64,000 nucleotides of DNA from CBDIDH01 sp965277595 (GTDB lineage: Bacteria; Planctomycetota; Planctomycetia; Isosphaerales; Isosphaeraceae): contig CBDIDH010000002.1 of the NCBI GenBank assembly GCA_965277595.1, positions 2,542,001 through 2,606,000 on the forward strand, given 5' to 3'. The notes beneath the pieces were generated by a model. The model was not told the origin of the DNA and made no database searches. It was given only the letters and a program-made list of their open reading frames with translations. Position numbers and translations under genes: made by a program. Below, in pieces: positions 43,716 to 51,380 of the stretch; position 1 is the first letter of the stretch, and each line of letters begins with the position of its first letter.

Positions 43716-44705
43716 ATGCGGAAAATTCTCGTCGAGATCCCGAGTCTGGGATTTCGCCTCCCAAGCTTCGGCGTTTTTCTCCTTCTCGGCTGTCTCGCCG
43801 CGCTCTGGCTCACCGCCTGGCGCGCGCGTCGCGAAAAGATCGATCCCGACTCGGTCTTTGGACTCGCCCTCTGGCTGATCTCCGGCGGATTCCTCGGCGC
43901 CCGGGCACTTTATATCCTCGCGCATCCCCATTCCGTGCAGAGTGTTACGGATATTTTTCGGGTCTGGCAGGGGGGCATCGTCTTTTACGGCTGCATCCTC
44001 GGCGGCTTGCTTGGATCGCTCATCTACTGGTACCGCCACCCCTTCCCGTTTCGAGCGATGGCCGACGCAGTCGCCCCGGCGCTCGCCATTGGCAGCGCCT
44101 TCGGCCGTATCGGCTGCTTTCTCAACGGGTGCTGTTACGGGTCGGAATCTCAACTTCCCTGGGCGCTCCAGTTCCCGGAATGGTCGCTCCCCTGGGCGCG
44201 TCATCTTGAGGACGGGAGGATCGCCTTGACCGACGCCGTCTCCTTGCCCATTCACCCCACTCAGCTTTACTCCGCCCTTGACGGCCTTCTCATCCTGGCC
44301 TTGCTCACGGCCTATTATCCGCGGCGTCGCCGCGACGGCGAGGTCATGGCCTTGCTCATGCTGACCTATTCCGTCACGCGATTTTTCAACGAGGCGCTCC
44401 GCGACGACGAGCCCGCCGTCCTGCTTGGCCTCACGGTATCTCAGGTCATCAGCGTCGTCGTTTTCGTCGCCGGTCTTGGCGTTTGGGGATATCTTTCCCG
44501 GCTTCCCGAAGGACGATTTGCGGATACGAAGGATCGATTTTCCGTCAATTCCCGGAATCGCGGGACGGATTTTCCCGAAATTGCGATGATGTCCGTGAGA
44601 CAACCTACGAGCGATGCCCCGGCCTCTTGCGAGTCTCCTCAATGGCCAGCCTCCGCCAGATCGCGGCCAATCGACGGAACGCCCTCCAGAGCACCGGTCC
44701 CGTAA
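43716..44705 (+). CDS. lgt: Prolipoprotein diacylglyceryl transferase
   Basis: Transfers diacylglyceryl to the lipobox Cys of prolipoproteins in the inner membrane. Seven or so membrane helices and the signature GRIGCFLNGCCYGS, plus GGIVFYGCILGG and PIHPTQLYSALDGL, identify it. AGGAGG precedes the ATG at 43716. The C-terminal ~70 residues after the last helix are hydrophilic and rich in Arg, Ser and Pro, longer than usual, and their coding sequence overlaps the next gene by 64 bases. The overlap suggests the true 3' end may have shifted. Confidence 0.93.
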   Translation: MRKILVEIPSLGFRLPSFGVFLLLGCLAALWLTAWRARREKIDPDSVFGLALWLISGGFLGARALYILAHPHSVQSVTDIFRVWQGGIVFYGCILGGLLGSLIYWYRHPFPFRAMADAVAPALAIGSAFGRIGCFLNGCCYGSESQLPWALQFPEWSLPWARHLEDGRIALTDAVSLPIHPTQLYSALDGLLILALLTAYYPRRRRDGEVMALLMLTYSVTRFFNEALRDDEPAVLLGLTVSQVISVVVFVAGLGVWGYLSRLPEGRFADTKDRFSVNSRNRGTDFPEIAMMSVRQPTSDAPASCESPQWPASARSRPIDGTPSRAPVP

Positions 44706-45715
44706 CCGAGGACGGTAAGGCCGCCTCGCGCGGCAATGCCCTCAAGCATGGCCTCACCGGCGCCGGGATTGTGCTTCCCGATGAGGAGGCCGAGGCGGTC
44801 AAGACGCGCAAGACTCTCTGGCGCAATCAGTACCAGCTCAAGACCGTTGAGGACGAATGGCTCTTTGAGCAGGTCGTCATCCAATCGGTCCGCATTGACC
44901 TCTGCCGTCGCCTTGAATCCGAGCTTCGCATTTACCAGGCCCATCGCGCCGGCCTTTTCTGGGAATCCGACCGCCGCCTCGCCGCGGAAGACCTCGCCCA
45001 GGGCCTTGCCCGACAACCCGCCCGTATCCGCCAGCGCCTCGCCCAGACCCGCCAGGGATGCGACTGGCTGATTGACCGTTGGCGTTCCCTCAGCTCACTT
45101 TACGACCGAACCGGCGACTGGACCGACGCTCAGCGCTCGCTCGCTCTCGACCTCCTCGGCATCCCCGCCGAGCTTCGCGACGACCACCTTGTCGCCGATC
45201 CCCTCGCGCTCGTCGCTCGCGAAATCGAAGGTCTCGAAATTCTCCGCGCCGGGTCTCTCGACGACCTTGACGCCTACGAATCGTCCGCCGCCGAGCTTGG
45301 GATCGAACTCACCCCATGCCGAGCCCTCGCGCGACTCCGCCGCTACGAAGTCTCTTGCACGAAGACCCTCCAGTGGGCTCGGTCCCAGCTTCTCCCCTCC
45401 TCAACCAGGGCCGAACCCTCCGCCGCCTCCTGCCTTCACCCCGCGCCATTGCCGAATCCCGTTCCGGCCCCAACCCCGACTTCTTCCCCGATTCCGCCCC
45501 GGCCCGACTTCGATCCCGGCATGTATGACGATCCCTCGATTCCCGTTTTAACTCCTCATCAAGAAAAACTTTACCGCCAGATCATCGAAGGCCGCGCCAC
45601 CCCTTCCGCTGACAAACCGAAACCGCCTCCGCCCCGATCCACGCCTTCGCTTCCCGCCGCCTACTCCTCCGTCCCTTTCACGATCGGCCAGTCCCGGCCC
45701 GTTCAGGTTCGTTAG
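44642..45715 (+). CDS. Unknown protein with NRRNALQSTGP motif
   Basis: No named family. The N-terminus IAANRRNALQSTGPVTEDGK with NALKHGLTG belongs to a recurrent conserved block found in many planctomycete and myxobacterial hypothetical proteins (as I recall). The middle is helical (Arg-rich, WLFEQVVIQSVRIDLCRRL), with segments rich in Pro and Ser at the C-terminus. No signal peptide is evident. It overlaps the 3' end of lgt, and the start codon lacks a clear ribosome-binding site, so an upstream start is possible. Confidence 0.72.
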   Translation: MASLRQIAANRRNALQSTGPVTEDGKAASRGNALKHGLTGAGIVLPDEEAEAVKTRKTLWRNQYQLKTVEDEWLFEQVVIQSVRIDLCRRLESELRIYQAHRAGLFWESDRRLAAEDLAQGLARQPARIRQRLAQTRQGCDWLIDRWRSLSSLYDRTGDWTDAQRSLALDLLGIPAELRDDHLVADPLALVAREIEGLEILRAGSLDDLDAYESSAAELGIELTPCRALARLRRYEVSCTKTLQWARSQLLPSSTRAEPSAASCLHPAPLPNPVPAPTPTSSPIPPRPDFDPGMYDDPSIPVLTPHQEKLYRQIIEGRATPSADKPKPPPPRSTPSLPAAYSSVPFTIGQSRPVQVR

Positions 45716-46257
45716 CCTCCGTTCCATTGCTTCGCGGATCGTCTCCTAAGGAGTCTTGCCCCGGATCTGGAAGGACAAAGGACAAAGGCCAAAGGACAGA
45801 ACCAAATCTGCCCTCTGCCCTTTGCCCTTCCGCCCTTCCCCCCTTTGCCCTTCCGCCCTTCCGCCCTTTGTCCTTCCGCCCCTTGCCTTTCCGCGAAATC
45901 TCAGTCTCACGCATCAATCGCGGTCTCGATCGCATTGCGCCAATCGATCACCGACGCTCCCCAATCGCGGCCCATCGCTGCATGCCAAGACCCGCATTGG
46001 TCCCCCGCGCGTCATCACAAACCCGCCACGATTCCTACCTCAAAAAAGCCTCGCCCACCTTCCCAAACAAACCCGATGGTAATCTGGGCAATTTTCTTGA
46101 ATGGCAACGGCTTGCAATCTTCAAGAAATCCTCGCGAATCTGCCGGTTGATGCTGGCACGTACCCCTCGACTATTGTAATTTAACAAATGTTGCCCAGGC
46201 ATTCGGCTTGAACGCGGCGTCCCGCGCGCGGACGAGGGGTCTTGAGGAGTCGGCCCA
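45716..46257. other. Intergenic region with TGCCCTY repeat
   Basis: About 540 bases between two plus-strand genes. It contains the repeat at 45771-45890 and then ordinary sequence. I see no credible gene. Confidence 0.55.
45771..45890. repeat. TGCCCTY repeats with inverted left arm
   Basis: The left part AAGGACAAAGGACAAAGGCC is in inverted orientation to the right part CTGCCCTCTGCCCTTTGCCC, so a hairpin is possible. The right part continues with CCGCCCTT units. The same sequence family occurs at 33375-33525. Confidence 0.75.
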
Positions 46258-47889
46258 GTGTTGAGACACCGACCTTGCCTCGCGGTCGCGGTTCTTCTCT
46301 GGCTCACGATCGCCCGCGAGCCGAGCGCGTGGGCCGACGACCTGCCTCCGCCTGAATCGTCAATCGCCGACGTGGTCGACACCGAGATTGACGCCCTCTT
46401 CAAGGCGGAGTCGGTCGAACCCGCTTTGCCCGCTAATGATGCGACGATCGCCCGCCGCCTGACGCTCGACCTCGTCGGCCGGATTCCGACCACCGCCGAG
46501 TCGCGGACGTATCTGGAATCGACCGACCCCGAAAAGGCCATTCACCTCGTCGATCGCCTGGTGGCCTCGCCCGGTTTCGCCCGCCAGCAAGCCGCCGAGT
46601 TTGAAACCTTGCTGATGGCCGGCACCCAGGGAAGCCTCCGCGAGTATCTCTCCGTCGCCTTCGCCGAGAACCGCCCCTGGGACCAGATTTTCCGCGACCT
46701 GCTCTTGCCCGACGAGTCGGACAAGGCTCGAAAGCCCGCCGCCGAATTCCTTCGAAAGCGCGTCAAGGATCTCGACCGCCTCACGACCGACGTCAGCGCC
46801 ACCTTTTTTGGCGTGAACATCAGTTGTGCTCAATGTCACGATCACCCACTTGTTCACGACTGGAAGCAAGACCACTTTTACGGAATGAAGTCGTTCCTGA
46901 GCCGGACCTTCGAGAACGGCGACTTCCTCGGCGAGCACGCCTACGGCTCTGTCAGTTACAAGACCACCGACGGAATTGAGCATCAGGCCCCGATGATGTT
47001 CCTCAGCGGCCGACGGATCGAGGGCGTCGACACCAAAACTCCCCCCGCTCCTGACTTAAAGGCCGAGAAAGAACGCCTCGCCACCTCCAAAAAAGACAAG
47101 GTTCCCCCGCCCGCTCCCTCCTTCAGCGCCCGAGCCCGGCTTGTCGAGGTGGCCCTCGCCCCGACCGACCGCGACTTCTTCGCCCGGTCGATCGTCAACC
47201 GGGTCTGGCACCGCCTCTTCGGCCGGGGCCTGGTCATGCCTCTCGACCAGATGCACTCGGCGAACCCTCCCAGCCACCCCCGGCTTCTCGCCTGGCTCGC
47301 CCGCGACACGGCCGAACATGGCTACGACCTCCGCCGTCTGATTCGCGGCCTTGTCCTCAGCCGAGCCTATGCCCGATCGAGCGAACTCGACCGCGCCGAA
47401 CCCCCTCGCGCCTCGCTCTTTGCCGTCGCGGCCGTCCGCCCGCTGTCGCCGACCCAGCTTGCCGCTTCGCTCCGCATCGCCACCGCCTCGCCGACGACCC
47501 TGCCGGCCGACCTCTCCGCCGACGACTTCGAGCGTCGCGTCGAGTCTCTGGAATCGAACGGTCGATCGATCCTTTCCGAGCTTTCGACCAAACCCGGAGA
47601 CACTCAGATCGGCGTCGCCGAAGGGCTTTATTTCAGCAATTCCGATCGGGTCGTCCGCGACCTCCTCGCCGACAATCCCGACCGCCTCGTCGGCCGCCTG
47701 AAACAGATTCACGACCGCGCTGATTGGATCGACGCGGCGATACGCAACATCCTTTCTCGGCCTCCCGACGCTGACGACGCCCAGGCCCTTTCCGCCTATC
47801 TCGACCAGCGCAGCGACCGCCCCGACGACGCCTGCCGCCAGGTCGTCTGGGCCTTGCTCACCTGCGCCGAGTTCCGGTTCAATCATTAA
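46258..47889 (+). CDS. DUF1549/DUF1553-type exported protein
   Basis: Planctomycete protein of the DUF1549 plus DUF1553 type. A signal peptide with a GTG start at 46258 (CLAVAVLLWLTIAREPSAWA) precedes the domains. The DUF1549 core includes LTLDLVGRIPTTAESRTYLE and NISCAQCHDHPLVHDWKQD, a CxxCH motif. The DUF1553 core includes RSIVNRVWHRLFGRGLVMPL and LSRAYARSSELDRAE. No membrane segment follows. It is the first gene of a three-gene operon with DUF1501 and WD40 genes. The CxxCH could bind heme but this is not shown. Confidence 0.9.
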   Translation: MLRHRPCLAVAVLLWLTIAREPSAWADDLPPPESSIADVVDTEIDALFKAESVEPALPANDATIARRLTLDLVGRIPTTAESRTYLESTDPEKAIHLVDRLVASPGFARQQAAEFETLLMAGTQGSLREYLSVAFAENRPWDQIFRDLLLPDESDKARKPAAEFLRKRVKDLDRLTTDVSATFFGVNISCAQCHDHPLVHDWKQDHFYGMKSFLSRTFENGDFLGEHAYGSVSYKTTDGIEHQAPMMFLSGRRIEGVDTKTPPAPDLKAEKERLATSKKDKVPPPAPSFSARARLVEVALAPTDRDFFARSIVNRVWHRLFGRGLVMPLDQMHSANPPSHPRLLAWLARDTAEHGYDLRRLIRGLVLSRAYARSSELDRAEPPRASLFAVAAVRPLSPTQLAASLRIATASPTTLPADLSADDFERRVESLESNGRSILSELSTKPGDTQIGVAEGLYFSNSDRVVRDLLADNPDRLVGRLKQIHDRADWIDAAIRNILSRPPDADDAQALSAYLDQRSDRPDDACRQVVWALLTCAEFRFNH

Positions 47890-47893
47890 AACA

Positions 47894-47978
47894 GAATGAC
47901 CGATGACCGATGATCGATGACCAAGACTCTCAGGCATTCGCTTGCTCATGATGGAATGTTTGGTCCTTGGTCATTCCC
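47894..47978. repeat. Heptamer-repeat hairpin inside an operon
   Basis: GAATGACCGATGACCGATG with GATCGATGACCAAG at about 47895-47927 pairs with TTTGGTCCTTGGTCATTC at about 47959-47976. It fills the gap between the DUF1549 and DUF1501 genes. Confidence 0.7.
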
Positions 47979-48006
47979 TCTTCTTTCCGCACCGGGAGCC
48001 TTCCGG

Positions 48007-49317
48007 ATGACCGATTCACGACGCCCGACCTTCCGCGGCTCGCCCGACCACGCGATCGACCGTCGCGCCTTTCTCGGCCGATTCGCCGCTGGAACCGCGG
48101 CGCTCTCGGCCGACATGACGGCGCTTGACGTCCTGAAATCGCCGGTCCTCGCCGGTGAGTTGAAGCGCCAGCAAAAGAATGTCATCCTTTTATGGCTTGC
48201 CGGCGGTTCCAGCCAGCTTGAAACCTGGGACCCCAAACCCGGAACGCCCACTGGCGGCCCCTTTCGGTCGATCGAAACCTCGGTCCCCGGCGTCCGAATC
48301 TCCGAGCTGATGCCCGAGATGGCTCGCCGGATGCATCGGACCTGCATCATCCGATCCTTGAACACGAAGAACGGCGACCACGGCGGCGGCGCCCAGCTCA
48401 TGATGCGCGGTCGACGCGACGAGCCGAGCCTTCGCTATCCCGACCTCGGCGCTGTTCTTGCCCGGGAGCTTGGCCAGGCCCACAGTCAGGTCCCCGACTA
48501 CGTCTCCTTCTATTCGGCCACCGAGGGCCGGACCCCGGGCGCCGCCGGCTTTCTCGGCGAACGGTATGCCCCGATGGAACTGACCACCGGCATGACCCCC
48601 GAAAACCTCCATCGGCTCGACGAGATTTCCGACCTCGACCACGTTCAGCGCGGCGAGCTTCGCGACCTCTTGAGCAAGAAGTTCACCCGGCACCGCACCC
48701 TCTCGTCGACCCTCGGCAGCCATAACGTCGCCTTTGAGCGTGTTCGCGGCCTGATGGCCAGCGAGACCCTCTTCGATATTCGCCGCGAGCCCCAGGCCGT
48801 CCGCGATCGTTACGGCCCTTCGCAATTCGGCGAGCAAGCCCTTGCCGCCCGCCGACTCGTCGAGGCCGGCGTCCCCTTCGTCCGGGTCGCTCGCGCCTGG
48901 TGGGACAGCCACGGCCAGAACTTCGAGACCCATCAGGAACTCGTCCCCGAACTTGATCATGTGATGGCCACGCTTCTTGACGACCTCGCCGAGCGCGGCC
49001 TTCTGGAAAACACGCTGGTCATCACCCTCGCCGAATTTGGCCGGACGCCTTCGATCAACCCGAGCCTCGGCCGCGACCACTTCGCCACGGCCTGGAGCGC
49101 GACGATTTCCGGCGGCGGAATCAAGGGGGGCTCGGTTTTCGGCAAGACCGACACCGGCGGCGACCGCGTCGTTGACGGCGAGGTCGGCGCCGCGGAACTC
49201 TTCGCCACGATCTACACGGCCCTCGGCATCGACCCCGAAAAGCACTACATGGTCGGCTCCCGCCCCGTCCCCCTCACCGAGCCCGGCACCGAGGCCATCG
49301 CCGACGTCCTCGCCTGA
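48007..49317 (+). CDS. DUF1501 family exported protein
   Basis: Second DUF1501 gene of the window. A Tat-type signal is present (DRRAFLGRFAAGTAALSA). Conserved segments: VILLWLAGGSSQLETWDPKP, MMRGRRDEPSLRYPDLGAV, LVITLAEFGRTPSIN and GRDHFATAWSATISGGG. The ATG at 48007 follows the repeat hairpin. It is the partner of the upstream DUF1549 protein, as is usual in planctomycetes, where these genes lie in tandem. The catalytic role is not defined. Confidence 0.92.
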   Translation: MTDSRRPTFRGSPDHAIDRRAFLGRFAAGTAALSADMTALDVLKSPVLAGELKRQQKNVILLWLAGGSSQLETWDPKPGTPTGGPFRSIETSVPGVRISELMPEMARRMHRTCIIRSLNTKNGDHGGGAQLMMRGRRDEPSLRYPDLGAVLARELGQAHSQVPDYVSFYSATEGRTPGAAGFLGERYAPMELTTGMTPENLHRLDEISDLDHVQRGELRDLLSKKFTRHRTLSSTLGSHNVAFERVRGLMASETLFDIRREPQAVRDRYGPSQFGEQALAARRLVEAGVPFVRVARAWWDSHGQNFETHQELVPELDHVMATLLDDLAERGLLENTLVITLAEFGRTPSINPSLGRDHFATAWSATISGGGIKGGSVFGKTDTGGDRVVDGEVGAAELFATIYTALGIDPEKHYMVGSRPVPLTEPGTEAIADVLA

Positions 49318-49374
49318 TTGGATCAAATGACGGAATTCAGGAATCTGCCGTGAAGAACGTTTCGGGATAGTGCC

Positions 49375-49478
49375 TGAATGACCAATGCCCGATGACCGAT
49401 GATCGACCAAAACATACCAGGCATTGGTCATTAGTCATCGGTCATTAGTCCTCGGTCCTCGGTCCTCGGTCATCAATC
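49375..49478. repeat. Heptamer-repeat hairpin
   Basis: GAATGACCAATGCCCGATGA onward at about 49376 pairs with GGCATTGGTCATTAGTCATC and further GGTCCTC units (CCTCGGTCCTCGGTCCTCGG) at about 49430-49470. It lies between the DUF1501 and WD40 genes. Confidence 0.75.
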
Positions 49479-49537
49479 TTGTCCCCGGCCGTTCTTCCTC
49501 GCCCATTCCGTAGAGGCCGCAAAAGGAGCGTCCGACG

Positions 49538-50548
49538 ATGCCCGCCGCGAACCCGGAAAAGATCAAGATCGTCAAGGACGTCGCTCGCCGCGAGATCGTC
49601 TTCGCCCTGGCCCGCGTTCCTAACTCGTCGCGCGTCTACTTCGGAGGTTCCGACTTCGCCGTCAACGAGGCTGACCTCGCCGACGACAAGCCCTTGCCCC
49701 GCGAGATCGGCCGACACGAAAGCTACGTCACCGGCCTGACGCTCGCCCTTGGCGGCAAGATCCTCGTTTCCTGCGGCTACGACGGCCGCCTGATCTTCTG
49801 GGACACCGACGCCCGTTCGCAGATCCGATCGGTAAAAGGCCATGACAGATGGGTCCGTGGTGTCGCCGCCACGCCCGACGGCTCGATCGTCGCCAGCGTC
49901 GCCGACGACATGGTGGCCCGCCTCTGGAACGCCTCCGACGGCTCGCTCAAAAACGAGCTTCGCGGCCACGCCGAGACGACCCCGCATCATTTTCCGTCGA
50001 TGCTTTACGCCGTCGCCATCACGCCCGACGGCCGCGTTGTCGCCACCGGAGACAAGGTTGGCCGCGTGATTCTCTGGGAAATTGCCAGCGGCCGAGAACT
50101 CGCCCGGCTCGATGCGCCGATGATGTATACGTGGGACCCAACCGCCCGCCGCCACTCGATCGGCGGCATTCGCTCGCTCGCCTTCTCGCCCGACGGCACT
50201 CAACTCGCCGTCGGCGGCATCGGGCCGATCGCGAATGTCGACCACCTCGACGGCAAGGCCCGCGTTGAGGTCTTCGACTGGCGCAAGGGCGAGCGAACTC
50301 TTGAGTTTCCCGGCGACACGTTTAAAGGTCTCGTCGAGCGCCTCGCCTTTCATCCCAGCGGCGACTGGCTTCTCGCCGCCGGTGGCACGAGTGATGGTTT
50401 TTTCATGTTCCTTGACCTGTCGTCCAAAAAAGTCCTTGCGCAAGACAAGATGCCCATGCACGTCCATTCCCTCGCGCTCAATGAATCCGGCGACACCATC
50501 TACGCCGCCGGCCATCAGCGCCTCACGGTCTCAAAAATCCCGACCTGA
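49538..50548 (+). CDS. WD40 repeat protein
   Basis: A beta-propeller with about six repeats. GH-WD units are visible in GRHESYVTGLTLALGGKILV, VKGHDRWVRGVAATPDGSIV with NASDG, GGIRSLAFSPDGTQLAVGG and LVERLAFHPSGDWLLAAGG. No signal peptide appears, so it is probably cytoplasmic. AAAAGGAG lies ten bases upstream. It is the last gene of the DUF1549-DUF1501-WD40 operon, a combination recurrent in planctomycetes. It likely serves as an interaction scaffold; no ligand can be named. Its 3' end overlaps the methyltransferase gene by 26 bases. Confidence 0.9.
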   Translation: MPAANPEKIKIVKDVARREIVFALARVPNSSRVYFGGSDFAVNEADLADDKPLPREIGRHESYVTGLTLALGGKILVSCGYDGRLIFWDTDARSQIRSVKGHDRWVRGVAATPDGSIVASVADDMVARLWNASDGSLKNELRGHAETTPHHFPSMLYAVAITPDGRVVATGDKVGRVILWEIASGRELARLDAPMMYTWDPTARRHSIGGIRSLAFSPDGTQLAVGGIGPIANVDHLDGKARVEVFDWRKGERTLEFPGDTFKGLVERLAFHPSGDWLLAAGGTSDGFFMFLDLSSKKVLAQDKMPMHVHSLALNESGDTIYAAGHQRLTVSKIPT

Positions 50549-51368
50549 TCGCGTACCTCAACGCGAAAACCAGATAAACGCGATCGTGCAAGTTCCACCG
50601 CCACGGCCCGATCGCCTCGCGGCCCGCAACTCGTTCCTTAAGAACCGGATCGCGCTCGTGCATGATCATCAATTCGTCGGGATTGACCCCATAAAAGTGA
50701 TTCCGCGTCCGACCCACGTCTCTCAACCTTGCCTTCAGGTCCGATTCCGGGATTGATCCCAGATCCGCGACCGTCTCCGACGACACCACGTCCGTGATGA
50801 GCACCGCCGAGCCTCCCGGCGCCGACAGGGCCGTCAAGAGCCGAAGATGTCCGGCCCGGATCGCCCGGACGACCTCCAGAAACCGAGGATGCCGATCGCC
50901 GACCGCGTGAAAGGCATTGCCAATCAGTTGACTCAACAGACATGTCGACGCGACGACATCAAACGGCCCCGGCAAGGCCGGACAGACCAGAGCCTCGGGC
51001 ACCTGGATCAACGAATCCAGAATAACCGATGTGATCTCGGTTTCCGGCGTCCACCTCGCAAAGGCCGGAACCATCCCCGTCAGATCCAGGCCGCCGTGAA
51101 GCACCAGGCCGGATTGTCCCGCGAAGCCTTGCCGGGCCACCCCGTTCGCCAACGCCTCGGCATCGAGATCGACGAGATGAACCTCGCGATATTTCTTCAA
51201 AATCGCCTTCAAATCCAGGTCATTGCCGTTGCCGACGCCGAGCACGCAGAGCCGCCCCTTGCCGTTTCCGAGCACCTCCGCGACGACGCGTCGATGCCCG
51301 GCGAAGTTCGCCCATTGCCCTCGGCTCAGTGCATTAAATCCGGCCTGTCGCCCTGGAACGTCGTTCAT
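50523..51368 (-). CDS. Class I SAM-dependent methyltransferase-like protein
   Basis: Rossmann-type methyltransferase. Motif I is RLCVLGVGNGNDLDLKAIL and motif II is EVHLVDLDAEALANG. The later region FDVVASTCLLSQLIGNAFHA supplies the motif IV-like strand. No signal peptide. The substrate is unknown. It starts 12 bases after the stop of the S9 peptidase gene on the same strand, so the two may be co-transcribed, with no clear biochemical link. Confidence 0.83.
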   Translation of the reverse strand: MNDVPGRQAGFNALSRGQWANFAGHRRVVAEVLGNGKGRLCVLGVGNGNDLDLKAILKKYREVHLVDLDAEALANGVARQGFAGQSGLVLHGGLDLTGMVPAFARWTPETEITSVILDSLIQVPEALVCPALPGPFDVVASTCLLSQLIGNAFHAVGDRHPRFLEVVRAIRAGHLRLLTALSAPGGSAVLITDVVSSETVADLGSIPESDLKARLRDVGRTRNHFYGVNPDELMIMHERDPVLKERVAGREAIGPWRWNLHDRVYLVFALRYAIRSGFLRP

Positions 51369-51380
51369 GAAAACGCATGC

